Shown: positions 17,095 through 27,900 of the stretch, in pieces | Position numbering within the stretch: the stretch's first letter is position 1 | Layout: each line of letters begins with the position of its first letter | Source: Paenibacillus paridis | GTDB lineage: Bacteria > Bacillota > Bacilli > Paenibacillales > Paenibacillaceae | Direction of reading: 5' to 3' | Assembly: GCF_006345825.1 (NCBI RefSeq) | Contig: NZ_VCIX01000075.1 | Location: 62,001-126,000, forward strand | DNA length: 64,000 nucleotides | Position numbers and translations under genes: made by a program | Notes under the pieces: model-generated | Told to the model about the DNA's origin: nothing | Seen by the model: only the letters and a program-made list of their open reading frames with translations | The model's database searches: none

Positions 17095-17706
17095 ATGGCA
17101 CATCAACTACCTGCTTTGCCTTACGCGCACAACGCACTTGAGCCGCATATCGATGCGACTACAATGGAAATTCACCACGGCCGTCACCATAACGCATACG
17201 TGACTAACCTTAACGCAGCTTTGGAGTCCGCTCCAGAATTGCAAAGCAAATCGATTGACGAGCTAATCGCTGACCTTGCAAGCGTACCTGAAGCTATTCG
17301 CACTGCTGTTCGCAACAACGGCGGCGGACATGCTAACCACAGCTTGTTCTGGGAAACTATCGCTCCTAACGCTGGCGGAGCTCCAACTGGCGCTCTTGCA
17401 GCAGCAATCGAAAGCGAGCTTGGCGGCTTCGAAGCTTTCAAAGCTGATTTCGCTAAAGCAGCAACGACTCGTTTCGGCAGCGGCTGGGCATTCCTAGCAG
17501 TAGCTAACGGTAAATTGAAAGTATACAGCTTGCCAAACCAAGACAGCCCGATCATGGAAGGCGAAACGCCAATCCTTGGCCTTGATGTTTGGGAGCATGC
17601 TTACTACCTAAACTACCAAAACAAACGCCCTGACTACATCGCGGCATTCTGGAATGTAGTAAACTGGGATGAAGTTGGCAAACGTTACGAAGCAGCTGTA
17701 AAATAA
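17095..17706 (+). CDS. sodA: superoxide dismutase [Mn/Fe], SodA type
   Basis: The 203-residue cytoplasmic enzyme converts superoxide to oxygen and peroxide. The four metal ligands are His27 (MEIHHGRHH), His82 (HANHSLFW), Asp164 and His168 ([10 protein letters not shown]). The 'NQDSP' stretch at 148-152 is typical of the manganese type. AGGAGG is 11 bp before the ATG. It has its own promoter and a strong terminator, so it is monocistronic. This is the main dismutase; the extended relative at 11 kb is a paralogue of the same fold. Confidence 0.97.
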   Translation: MAHQLPALPYAHNALEPHIDATTMEIHHGRHHNAYVTNLNAALESAPELQSKSIDELIADLASVPEAIRTAVRNNGGGHANHSLFWETIAPNAGGAPTGALAAAIESELGGFEAFKADFAKAATTRFGSGWAFLAVANGKLKVYSLPNQDSPIMEGETPILGLDVWEHAYYLNYQNKRPDYIAAFWNVVNWDEVGKRYEAAVK

Positions 17707-17720
17707 TATCGTCTTTACCC

Positions 17721-17766
17721 AAAGGCGGCCCCCAGCAGAATTATCTGCTGACGGGCCGCCTTTTTT
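17721..17766 (+). terminator. terminator of sodA
   Basis: AAAGGCGGCCC pairs with GGGCCGCCTTT, an inner CAGCAGA/TCTGCTG stem extends it, and TTTTTT follows. Confidence 0.93.
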
Positions 17767-18332
17767 CGGATATAAGCCGATATTTCACTAATTCAGGATA
17801 GACCTTCACACCTCTCTCGAAAAATGCCAATTGATCAGTTCACCACCATCTCCAGACTCTCATCTATCTTGTCAGACCAGCTTAGCTCCTCTTCAGACCA
17901 ACTTCCCTCCATCTCCAATAACACCGTTCGATCCGCTTCAGACAAACTTTCAGCCATCTCCAGACCAACTTCCCTTGGCTATGTTGTACACACGCAGGAT
18001 AAATGCCCCTATTTCGCCCGATGCAGCTGCTAGCCTGCATTCCGTACAACATAGCTCATCATTTACCTGCCTTCGAACACCATTTCTGCTCATTCTGCTG
18101 CATACGTGCAGGATAGACTTGTCTTTTACGTTCTAAAGAGGAGGACTGCTGCAAATGTACAATATAGCCTCATCAGCAGTCTGGTTTTACGACAAAGCCA
18201 TATAATCCCCTTAAACGAAAACCTTCCTAAGCTTGCTGCAACTATGCTCGTGAACACCACCTAGGCAAATGCCGCATACGATACAGTAGGATAAATGCCT
18301 ATACTGTTTCATGAAGGAGTTTGAGTGCTTGT
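17767..18332. other. gene-free spacer before the PFPPGPG-repeat gene
   Basis: Open frames here lack ribosome sites and consist of degenerate copies of a TCAGACCAACTTCCCTCCA-like motif (17850-17975). From 17978 onward the spacer holds palindromic CAGGATAAATG elements described separately. I see no gene. Confidence 0.6.
17978..18054. repeat. 77-bp palindromic element with CAGGATAAATG core
   Basis: GCTATGTTGTAC (17979-17990) is the exact inverse of GTACAACATAGC (18043-18054), and inside it GCAGG faces CCTGC. Diverged copies follow at about 18095-18165 (GTGCAGGATAGA to GTACAATATAGC) and 18271-18309 (ACAGTAGGATAAATGCC). The same parts (TATATTGTACTGCATACAGG, CCTGCATAAATACAACATA) form each unit of the array at 62.6-63.5 kb, so this is a dispersed family. 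Confidence 0.7.
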
Positions 18333-19124
18333 ATGGAGTATACTTACGCTAACGAGCAACAATATCTTGTAAGGCCTGCTCCAGCCAGAACCGGCAGAAA
18401 TTGCGGCTGCGGCGGACCGCGCCGCATGATTATGCCTCAGCCTGGCTTCGGACCAGGACCAGGGCCGTTCCCTCCTGGACCAGGGCCGTTCCCTCCAGGA
18501 CCGGGGCCGTTCCCTCCTGGACCGGGGCCGTTCCCTCCTGGACCGGGGCCGTTCCCTCCTGGACCAGGGCCGTTCCCTCCCGGACCAGGGCCGTTCCCTC
18601 CTGGACCAGGGCCGTTCCCTCCTGGACCAGGGCCGTTCCCTCCAGGACCAGGGCCGTTCCCTCCAGGACCAGGGCCGTTCCCTCCTGGACCAGGGCCGTT
18701 CCCTCCAGGACCAGGGCCGTTCCCTCCAGGACCGGGGCCGTTCCCGTTTCCAATTCCGTTTCCGGTGCCTTTCCCACCCGGCCCCCGTCCATCGGTAACG
18801 GTCGTCATCAATGGAGGAGCAGCCTACCCAGGCATCACGCAAGCCTATCGCGTGCCGTTCCGGCCAGGCCTGAGCATCTATCAGGCGCTTGCTGAAACGG
18901 GAGTCGTCCGCTTTAATTTCAACGGGCAAATTGTATCGGTCAGCAATGTGCCGATCCGCGGCAATACGAGCTACAGACTGCTCTTAAATGGACGCATTAT
19001 ACCGTCCACCTTGCTTAGCTTCCCTGTTCAGCGCAACGATTCCGTTGCTATCGAACTGATTTTCAATCCTATTTTTCGAGAGGAAGACCCTAACACAGCC
19101 CAAATTAGTGCTGACAGCGATTAA
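18333..19124 (+). CDS. PFPPGPG-repeat protein with C-terminal DUF4430-like domain
   Basis: The 263-residue protein starts at ATG 18333 (AAGGAG at 18314-18319; a TTG at 18321 is too close). After a short basic, Cys-containing N-terminus (CGCGGPRR) residues about 45-135 are 13 perfect seven-residue units PFPPGPG, then Phe/Pro-rich linkers. The last 115 residues look like a beta-grasp DUF4430/transcobalamin-like domain: 'VTVVINGG', 'YRVPFRPGLSIYQALAETG', 'SYRLLLNGRII'. There is no signal peptide, anchor or transmembrane helix. The repeat is not a Gly-X-Y collagen triplet; it resembles spore-coat or exosporium filaments in composition only. It has its own terminator. The function is unknown; a spore-surface or structural role is a guess. 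Confidence 0.85.
   Translation: MEYTYANEQQYLVRPAPARTGRNCGCGGPRRMIMPQPGFGPGPGPFPPGPGPFPPGPGPFPPGPGPFPPGPGPFPPGPGPFPPGPGPFPPGPGPFPPGPGPFPPGPGPFPPGPGPFPPGPGPFPPGPGPFPPGPGPFPFPIPFPVPFPPGPRPSVTVVINGGAAYPGITQAYRVPFRPGLSIYQALAETGVVRFNFNGQIVSVSNVPIRGNTSYRLLLNGRIIPSTLLSFPVQRNDSVAIELIFNPIFREEDPNTAQISADSD
18465..18737 (+). repeat. 21-bp coding tandem repeat, 13 copies
   Basis: The unit CCGTTCCCTCCTGGACCAGG plus G (21 bp) repeats 13 times with no frame break. Variation is limited to third positions (CCT/CCA/CCC, GGA, CCA/CCG). Low divergence suggests recent expansion or homogenisation, and copy number probably varies between strains. Confidence 0.95.
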
Positions 19125-19166
19125 TGAAGAGCACTAGAGGGGTTTAATGAAATCCCCAGTAAAGAC

Positions 19167-19215
19167 AAAAAACTCGAAAATGCCGTCACCCCAGATGGCC
19201 TTTTCGAGCTTTTTT
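19167..19215. terminator. bidirectional terminator between the repeat-protein and protease genes
   Basis: ACTCGAAAA and TTTTCGAG pair around an inner GCC/GGC stem with A-runs and T-runs at both ends, so it can serve both convergent genes. Confidence 0.88.
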
Positions 19216-19217
19216 CG

Positions 19218-20336
19218 TCATTTTATAGCTTTCCCTTTGCCGCTGAGCAGCTTTAATTGATCATTTTCGTAGCCCACCTCATAGGTGACCTGATACTTGC
19301 TTAATACATACTTGCCATCCACCCGCTCATCTACGGAAATAACCGCAATAACGACCGCTTTATCCTTTTTACCGTTCTTAACATGCATATTATCGATCAC
19401 TACATTAAGCGTGCCTAAGTAGCCTTCCCTAAACTTCTCATAGCTCGTGCCTTCCTTCCAATTGCCGCCGAGCAGCGAGTATGCATACACATAATCGGCA
19501 TTGTTCAGGCTGTCATAGAAGTGGGTAACGAGATAGCCCGCAAACTCTTCTACGGAAGCGTTCTCTTCAGGCCCGTCTTTATCATCCGAGGTTTCAATCT
19601 CGGGCAGCTCCTGCATCGGCTCATTGGACCACTGCTCCGCAAGTTCAATCACGTTCGCAATCGGAATACTAAACCCAATCGAACCTTGCTCGTAACCAGC
19701 GGAATTAATGCCCAGCACCGCCCCCGTTTTCTGATCTACAAGAGGACCGCCGCTGTTGCCGGGAGCAATGGGCGCCGAAATTTGATATAAATCGGAATAC
19801 AAATACGGCTCAATCTCAAAGCTTCTGCCCAGGCCGCTTATGATGCCTGTCGTGACCGTATTTTGAAAGCCTAACGGACTGCCGACAGCCAGTACCTCGT
19901 CGCCTACCTCCGCCTTCTCATCTCGTACAACCTGCAAGGGCTCCGTCCCCGACAATTCTGGTACACGCACAACCGCGACATCCGTCTCTGTACTGATGCC
20001 AATGACTTCGCCTTCCATTTCACGCGCGTCTGCTGTTTTAATTTTTACCATGCGAGCCCCGGCTACGACATGCGCGTTTGTAATCAAGTCTCCCTCCAAA
20101 TTATAAAGAAAACCTGAGCCCTGCTCGCCCTTATCCGTCTCAATCATAACAACCAGCTTCTGTGTCTCAAAAATAATATCCTTCAGCGACTTCGATTTCT
20201 TCTCTTCCGCGACCGCAAGGAGCGGTTTGCCAGCAAGCTGGCTTGGCACCTCGGCATGAACCGCCAGCGCAGCAGCCATCCCGCCGCATACGACAAGGGT
20301 TGAAACGATGGCGCTGAACCACACTCTTTTACTCAT
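19218..20336 (-). CDS. exported trypsin-like serine protease (HtrA-like, no PDZ domain)
   Basis: The 372-residue protein has an N-terminal signal or anchor (about 5-27) and an S1C protease domain with a complete triad: His89 (NAHVV), Asp119 (TETDVAVV) and Ser195 (APGNSGGP). Where DegP/HtrA proteins carry a PDZ domain, this one has an acidic linker (about 245-265) and a C-terminal 105-residue domain that looks like an NTF2/DUF4878-type fold ('FAGYLVTHFYDSLNNADYVYA'). It should cut misfolded or specific proteins outside the membrane. The zinc-ribbon membrane gene ends 12 bp upstream, so the two form an operon. Confidence 0.88.
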   Translation of the reverse strand: MSKRVWFSAIVSTLVVCGGMAAALAVHAEVPSQLAGKPLLAVAEEKKSKSLKDIIFETQKLVVMIETDKGEQGSGFLYNLEGDLITNAHVVAGARMVKIKTADAREMEGEVIGISTETDVAVVRVPELSGTEPLQVVRDEKAEVGDEVLAVGSPLGFQNTVTTGIISGLGRSFEIEPYLYSDLYQISAPIAPGNSGGPLVDQKTGAVLGINSAGYEQGSIGFSIPIANVIELAEQWSNEPMQELPEIETSDDKDGPEENASVEEFAGYLVTHFYDSLNNADYVYAYSLLGGNWKEGTSYEKFREGYLGTLNVVIDNMHVKNGKKDKAVVIAVISVDERVDGKYVLSKYQVTYEVGYENDQLKLLSGKGKAIK

Positions 20337-20348
20337 CTCACTGTCTCC

Positions 20349-21602
20349 CTAGTCTAAATACCAAGTCGCATGGTCAACGACGATGGTCGTATTTTCATCA
20401 TTCACCCCATAAACGGTACTGGTCATGCGCAGGGTCTCGCCAGGCTGCACATATGCCTCCTTGTCCTGTGCTGTTCCGGTTCCGATCTCATGGCCCGCCG
20501 CATCAAAAACGGTGAATTTCACCGTTATGGAATAAATCGGACGGGTAGCTGCATTCTTCAGCTCAGCCTCCATATTCAAGTCGCCAAACTCATCCAGCGT
20601 GGAGTCGATTTTTACAACCTCTACGGCTGCCGTCTGGTTTTTCAAATCCTCTGCTGCCGCTTGCTGCATCGCATGCTCCAACCGCTGCTGCTCAGCCTGT
20701 TCAAAATCAATCTGTGCTTGGTTAATTTGCTTCTCAAGCTTCAATAGCTTCTCATTATCCTTAGCAAGCGAAAGTGCTTTGCCCGTTATCTCGAGCGCGG
20801 CAGTATAGCTTTTGTTCTTCATCAGCGTTTCTGCTTCCTTATAGCTGATCTCCACGATTTTTGCAACAATCTGCTCCTTCACTGCTGCAGCTTCTTCACC
20901 CTCTAAATGATTAGCGGCGTTAAGCTTGGCAGCAAGCTCATCGACCGAGTTCAGGTCTGCCAGCTCATCCGTCAGCTTCATTACGCCAAGCTTCATCATC
21001 AATTCGCCAAGCTGAACCTTCATCTTATCGTAAATCGGCTCCGTATGCCCCTTTAGCTCCTCTTTGGCCTGCTCCAGCAGCTGCTCGGCTTCTGCCAGAT
21101 TCCGCTCTTCCAACCGTTTGCCGGCGGCTGCGACGTTAAGCGAAATTTCATCGACGTGGTCAACAATTTCTGCATCCTTCTGAATCGCCGCAAAGCCCGG
21201 GCGCGCATCACTTGCTTCCTTGAGCAGCGCCTTGGCTCCAGTATAATTTCCCGCAAGCGCCTCTTCCCTTGCCTTGCCTTGAAGCCTGATTACTCTATCA
21301 TTAATTCCCGTTTGATATATATAGTAGCAAAACACGGAAGCAGCGGTCAGGAGAGTCAGCATAATCGGAATCAGCCATGCCCATACAGAGCCTCTCGCAG
21401 CCTTCCTTCGTGTAGTCGTTGGTATAATGGATGGCAAACTTTCTAATCCTATCTCCATAGCGGCACCAGCTTCCTTTATAGCCGCTGCATGCTCTGCCTG
21501 TGCTGCCGTTTCGGCATCTTGATCAGCCGAAAGACGCCTGCCGCACTGGCTGCAATAAATGGCATCGTCTGTGCGTTTCTTCCCGCAATGATGGCAATAC
21601 AC
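20349..21602 (-). CDS. zinc-ribbon membrane protein with coiled-coil and FxLYD-like domain
   Basis: The 417-residue protein starts at GTG 21602 with GGGGG about 10 bp upstream. Residues 1-22 are a zinc ribbon (Cys3, Cys6, Cys17, Cys20). A transmembrane helix lies at about 74-96 (AWLIPIMLTLLTAASVFCYY), followed by about 230 residues of Lys/Glu/Ala-rich helical repeats that resemble TPR or coiled coil, and a C-terminal beta domain (about 325-417) of the FxLYD type. The topology puts the ribbon in the cytoplasm and the rest outside. It is co-transcribed with the S1C protease, whose substrate or partner it may be. Its function is not known. Confidence 0.82.
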   Translation of the reverse strand: MYCHHCGKKRTDDAIYCSQCGRRLSADQDAETAAQAEHAAAIKEAGAAMEIGLESLPSIIPTTTRRKAARGSVWAWLIPIMLTLLTAASVFCYYIYQTGINDRVIRLQGKAREEALAGNYTGAKALLKEASDARPGFAAIQKDAEIVDHVDEISLNVAAAGKRLEERNLAEAEQLLEQAKEELKGHTEPIYDKMKVQLGELMMKLGVMKLTDELADLNSVDELAAKLNAANHLEGEEAAAVKEQIVAKIVEISYKEAETLMKNKSYTAALEITGKALSLAKDNEKLLKLEKQINQAQIDFEQAEQQRLEHAMQQAAAEDLKNQTAAVEVVKIDSTLDEFGDLNMEAELKNAATRPIYSITVKFTVFDAAGHEIGTGTAQDKEAYVQPGETLRMTSTVYGVNDENTTIVVDHATWYLD

Positions 21603-21974
21603 TTTCGTTCATCCCCCAGCTCCTAAATCTCTCTATGTACTTTTATCTATTCTATATTAAAAAGTAAATGATCTCCATTTTTAATTAGTGGAAAATTTCT
21701 AATCATTATTCTTGGGTATATAGCGATTATTAAGGCCGCCATCGTCCTCGATGACAAGAACCATATTCTGAGGACATTAGACTGACAGTCAAAAAAGAAA
21801 TGGCTTCCCTTCCGCAGCAAAAGGACTGTATCCGTTACTCGATGAAATGAAATAAAACGTTTTCGCATACAGCCTATAAGTTCTTACATTTACAAAAAAA
21901 CAGCCCGTTCCGGTCATCGACCAAAACAGGCTGTTTTTCAAAGTATTTTATCACACTGTTTATTTAAATCTATT
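21603..21974. other. spacer between zinc-ribbon gene and surface-protein gene
   Basis: The only open frame (21647-21868, minus) has no ribosome site and no recognisable motif. Besides the terminator at 21893-21940 I see nothing. Confidence 0.5.
21893..21940 (-). terminator. terminator of the SLH surface-protein gene
   Basis: On the minus strand AAAAACAGCC pairs with GGCTGTTTTT, with an inner GGTC/GACC stem, followed by more T. Confidence 0.85.
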
Positions 21975-24900
21975 TTATTTCACGCTATCGCTGACCGTTT
22001 CCAGCCATTTTTCACTTCCGTCTGCATTCCGCTCCGCTTTATGGGAAAGCGTCGCTTCCTGTACATCGCCGAAGCCCCAATGGTTCGCTGGCATATCCGG
22101 GAATAACGGAGCTAATCCCTGCAATGGTCCACGGTATAGCATGCGGTTAATCATCGTAACAGCCTCAACGCGGATAATCGCATTTTTCGGCTTGAAGCTG
22201 CCATCTGGATAACCGTTCAAAAACTTGCCGTTATACAAGGCTTCAATCGTGTTCGCCGCCCAGTGCCCGTTCGTATCCTTGAAGTGCGCCGTTGCCGGCT
22301 CGCTAACCTCAAGCTTCAGGAAACGCGCCATAACCGAAGCGAGCTCGCCTCTTGTTACGGCTGCGTCCGGACGGAACGTACCGTCTTCATAACCGCTAAA
22401 ATAGTTGTGTTTTACAGCAATTTTAATGTAATTCGTTGCCCAGTGCCCTTCGCGAATATCGTTGAATGGTAAAGTGGAATCGATAGTCACATTCTCAGTC
22501 AACCTTGCAACAATTGCCGCCAGCTCAGCCCGGGTTAATGAGCCCTCAGGCTTGAATTCCTTGTCAGGATAGCCAAGAATATAGCGGTAATGCGTAAGCT
22601 CGCCAAAGCGTTCGGAGAACACGTTGATTTTTACCGATGACTTAATGGTTACGCCGTTAGCGAGAAGCTCGCCTGAAATATCAAAAGCCGTATCGGCTGC
22701 CTTCATCAGAGGCCATTCAAGCGTAATTTTGTAGCTTCCGCCTTGACCGCCAGCCACATTCGCAACTTTCCATACGATAGTCTGTCCAGTAACCGTACCG
22801 CCTGCAGCATCGATAATGACTGCGTCTGCTGGAATCGTTACTTTAATCTCGCCTGCGGCAAGTGTGCTGCTTGACGTGTTTTTGTATTCGACCGTTACTG
22901 TGGTCTTGGTTCCTTCTTTGACTTTGTTTTTATCTACAGAAAGAGTTAACGCCGGGTTCGCAGCAGGGGCAGACGCTGTGAATGGAGTCAGCTCCAAATC
23001 ATGCCTCACGATCTCCCACTCTACCGAAAGAACTGGGCTTCTGTAGCTTTGATAGCCATTTTTCGTTACGAGCAAGTAGTAGTCCGTTTCCGGATATACC
23101 ATATAAGCATAGAAGCCATGCGCGTCGCTAAGCTGCAGCGGACTTGCATTATCGTTAGGCGCGAAGCCTACCAATGCCGGTAGAACGACCTTCTCGTCCG
23201 GAGTGACTCCCTTGCCTTTATTCCGCGCCGTATCCGCATAACGGAGTTCAACCTCCGCACCCTCGATCACGGCTTTCGTGACCGCATCGGTAATCGTGCC
23301 GTAGGGATCGACAAGCGCTTCGGAAATATTTAATTCTCCTGATGCCGTTACACTCACCGCAGCGCGGCTAAAAGTGATCGTCTTCCCTGGCTCGATCTCA
23401 TATCCGATCTCCAGCTCATACTCGCCAATAGCGAGTCCGTCAGCGTGGAATACGCCTTGGCCATTAAGCTCAAACGCTTTTGGAGAGCCGCCTTCAAGCA
23501 CATAAGTGCCATCGGCTTTTTTGACATAAATATGAGTCTTGGCAAGCAGGTCGCCGCTGAACAGCGAGCTGGCTCCCGTTGGCTGTTTAAGCAGCACAAT
23601 GCCGGTAACCGTCTTCTCGGAGTCGAAGTTTTCTTCGCCTGCACCCGTAACCTCGCCAACCTGTGCCTTCTGTTTGTAGGTAACCGGCGTCGGTACGCCT
23701 CCTACGTCAACCGTTTGTGATACTTCCAAATCGTAGGAAACATCGCCTTTAGGCACAACGACATAATAAGCGCCGCTTGCATCCGTGATGACCGTTTCAT
23801 CAAAATCCACACCTGGCGTAATGATCCCGTCGCCATTGAGATCTAGCGTTACCCTAACGTTTGCTGCCGCAACCGGCGTGTTAGTATCGCCTTTGGTAAT
23901 GAAGCCTTTCACTGCCGCCGGCAGGAATGTAATGATGACTTCATCCTGAGCCTTAAGCCCATGCTCTTTATTGTACACATTAGCTTGAATAGGGATCTGC
24001 TGCTCGCTAACGCCAGTGATTTGCAGAGATTTATACGTCACCACAGCTATGCCTTGCTCGTTCGTGACAGCTGTATTCCCGCCTACAAAATCCCCTTTGC
24101 CTGCTGGCGCGGTAAATACGACCGTAACGTCTTTAATTGGAGTACCGTCTGCATTCGTCAACACCGCTGAAAGGTCCGTTGTCGATTTGCCATCGCCTAG
24201 GATTTTATCTGGATTAGCGGATAACGACAGATTCGCTTTTACCACTTCAAAATGGTTATCCGTTAGCCTGCTCGAAAGCTCTCCCGTTAACGGCCTTTCC
24301 TCTCCATCAACCGCGGCAAAAGTAACCGTGTATAGATTGCCGACAGTATCTGCCGGGAGCAAATACGTCGTATTGATCCACTTCTTGTAGCCATCCGTGA
24401 TAAATGTATCCGGGTTGGCAAGCGTCAGCGGAACGATCACGCCATTCACATTTGCGGTTACCCCCTCTGCGAGCCATGAGCTCACAGCTGCAAGCCCGAG
24501 CTGCTCGCCTGGGATGATTTTCACGGTAGGATCACCCTGTGCTTTGTCTCCCACCCAGCCGTCCAGCGACCTGTGAATATTAATGGTTACGGTAGCTGGT
24601 ATATCGCCAGTCTGACCGTCTCCATCCGTGACATTATAAGTAAAGCTGTCCTGTCCTGAAATGAAGTTCGGATTCGGTTTATAGATCCAAGTATCTCCTG
24701 AAACATCATAGTCAGCCGGTTCAATGGTTCCTTTGGACGGATTGCTCTCCAGTCCATATACAATTTCCGTAACGCTCTCTTGATCCGTGCCTTTGAAAAT
24801 AATAATAATATCGGTTGTGCCTTCCGTAACGTTAACCGTAATAGTCTCTGCCACCGGCTTGCCGTTGTAAGCAATGTTTACTTTGGCAGGCGCTTCGGAC

Positions 24901-27900
24901 CATTGCTTGCCGTCGCTTCCCTTCCAATCAAACGTTACGGTATCGCCTTGCGGCAATGAAGCCGAAGGCTGGAATTTCAGAGTGTCCAGGTTTTGCGCCG
25001 CTATAGTAGTTGTATTTCCTGGCGCAACATATACCGATTCCCCTACAGAAGATGAATACCAAAGTGTACCTTTTGCATCAAAATCAACGGGAAGCGTAAT
25101 CGATACCGCTTTGAGCGAATCACCGTCCGCATCGGTAAACCTTGGTGATTCTTTAAAATCTGTCTCTTTAAAACCTATGCTAATTCCGGAATTCCCTGCT
25201 TTGTTAATATCGCCAACTACAGGCGGTGTATTAATCGTAATCGTAACCTGCTGGCTATCCTTAGCATATTGCTGGCCATCCGAACCATTCCAGTCAAAGG
25301 TTACACTGCCTGTAACGCCTGGCGCTGGTACGAAAGCCAACTTGCCGAGGTCGCTTGCGGCTATCTCAAAGCCCGCATTCGAAATCTCGATTACCGATCC
25401 GTCGCCATTGCGAAGAACAAGCTTGCCCTTCTCCGCTGCCGGGAGCAATACAAGCTTAACTTTAGTCAAGCTCTCGTTATCCGAATCACTGTAAACACTG
25501 TTAAATTCAGCCGTAGCGAATGGCACTGTCTCGCCTTTCAAGCTGGATTTGTTAATCGGGCCAACGACTGGCGCAGCATTGGCTGTAATGGTGACCGCTG
25601 CATCAAGCGCAGCATATTTCACACCGTCATAGCCATTCCAATCAAAGTTCGCCATGCCTGTGAAGCCGCCTGGTGCGGGAACAAAAGCAAGCTTGGCCAA
25701 GCTATCGACATCGATTTCATCGCCAGCGGCAACCGCTGTTCCATCGAGCTGCAAAGAGCCTTCCGCAACATTCGGTAGGGTAACGATTTTCACGGCTGTC
25801 AGTCCCTCTGCATGGGAAGCTCCGTTTTCTTTCGAATAGTGGGTTTTGAAATCGTCAGCCGTAAAGCTGATCGGTTCGTATTGCAGCCCTGCTTTCGCGA
25901 TATTGCTGACCACAGGAGCATTTGTATACGTAATGGTTACTTTGGCCGGGCTGAATGAAAATTGACGCCCGTCATGCCCGTACCAATCAAATACGACTGT
26001 GCTGTCATCAGCCAATTCCTCATCAGGCACAAAGCGCAAGCTGTTTAGCTCGGTCAAGCTGAGTAGAGCGGGCGTTCCAGACGCGATCTGCTTGCCTACG
26101 CCACCAGAGGTGTACAGCAGTTTGCCCTTATCGGCAAAGTTCGCAGGCAATTGAATCCGCACCTGTGACAATGCATCTTCATCCTCATCGGTATAAGCAT
26201 CGGCATTAGCAAAATCGCTTGCCTTAAGCTCTACTGCCGTACCCGCAATCGCTGCAAACGAAATATCGCTTACGATCGGCGCGGCATTGATGTTGATGTT
26301 TACCCTGTTATTGTTTTTGGCATACTGTTTGCCGTCTGAACCGTTCCACTCGAACGTGACTTGTCCAAGTGCATCGCCTTCGGGGACAAAGCTCAGCTTG
26401 CCAAGATCAGCCGCATTGAACTCGTTGCCCGCCGCTACCTCAACGGCAGGGTTGTTGCCGTTTTTGAACCACAGCTTGCCCCGTTCCGCATTAGGCAATG
26501 AAATAATTTTTACTTTGCTTAAATTCTCTGCCGGACTCGTTGTATCTGTATAATGGCTCGTAAAATCCGCTGCTGTAAAAGCAAGCGTTGCACCTTGGTT
26601 AATGGTTTTCACGATTGCCGTTACAATTGGAGCGGCATTGGCTGTGATCGTCACCACAGCATCTAGCGCTGCATATTTTGTGCCGTCATAGCCGTTCCAA
26701 TCGAACGAAGCCGTTCCTGTAAAGCCCGAAGCGGCAGGAACAAATGCCAGGTTGCCAAGGTCTGCCTTCACAATTTCGTCTCCGGCTTGAACGTCAACGC
26801 CTGACAGTTGAAGTGTTCCTCCGGCTGGAAGCGTGACGATCTTCACTTTTTGAAGATTCTCCGACTGCGCTTGACCGGTTAACCGATAAAATTGGCTAGT
26901 GAAATCCGTTACCGCGAAGCTCGTTGGCTCATATTGAAGCCCTGGCTTCGCAATATCTTTTACCGTAGGATCAAACGTGGAGAAGGAATAAATATGCTGC
27001 GCCTCTCCTGCATTCGTATACTTCTCCTGGCTGCGGCCCTCTCCGCGATCATCAAACAGGATGATGTTCACTGTGTATTCCTTGTTTGGGTTAATTGTGG
27101 AATCCGATATGGTGATCGCTTTCCAATCTGTCTTAACGCCGTTACCTGGTGTGGTGAACAATTTCTGTTCCAATCCCAAGTTTTTTTCGACCACTTCTCC
27201 ATCTACCGTTCGCTTCTCAATCACGTTAACTTCGATGGAGTAGTTTTTATTGGGCAGCTTAGGAAGAAAACTCGTGTCGATCGTTACCTTTCCATTTTCC
27301 ACCTTCACACTGGCATCCGTTATTTCGCCCGTTCTTTTTGAACCGCCGTCAATGATTAATTGTCCCCAATCGACAGTCATCTGCCAGTTTGTGTTTGGCG
27401 TTGTGCTGAGGCTCCGTAAATCCTTGTAAAAATGATGAATCGTGACGCCCACATAGTTATCGCCTAATGAGATGCGGTCAAAATCCTCTGGCTTAAAGGA
27501 CAATACTGACGTATTCCATACGCTATCCTTGCCTGATAAGGTACCTAGATAAGCGCCTTCGTTAAGTTCTTTCTTATATCCTTGTCCGCTAGTGGGGATG
27601 CCTGATCCGGCAATGGCGTTCGTCCAAGCGCTCGTCGTAGGCCAAGTCGTATAAGACGGGCCGAAAGCAATATCAGCTGGATTTGACGAGAAATAGACTC
27701 GATCCCATTCGCCGTTTCCTACCGTACTTGTCGCCGTATCATACTCATCCACATCCAGCGCGCGAATCAGCAAATGAGCGCTCTTAGTCGGAAGGGCAGC
27801 TACATTCGCAATCTTGAATTCAACTGGATATTTGCTGTAGTTGTCAGCGGTTTGTTTGTTTTGGTTTTTGATACCGATATCGAGATCGCCATCCGCCGCC

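Noticed and set aside
17824..18136. Two overlapping Ser/Pro-rich frames after sodA
   Set aside because: No ribosome site and made of degenerate repeats.
18309..18929. Long frames antisense to and out of phase with the PFPPGPG gene
   Set aside because: A 21-bp repeat without stops keeps all frames open. Only the plus frame has a ribosome site and a folded domain.
21647..21868. 73-residue frame (minus) before the surface-protein terminator
   Set aside because: No ribosome site, no motif, in a spacer with a terminator.
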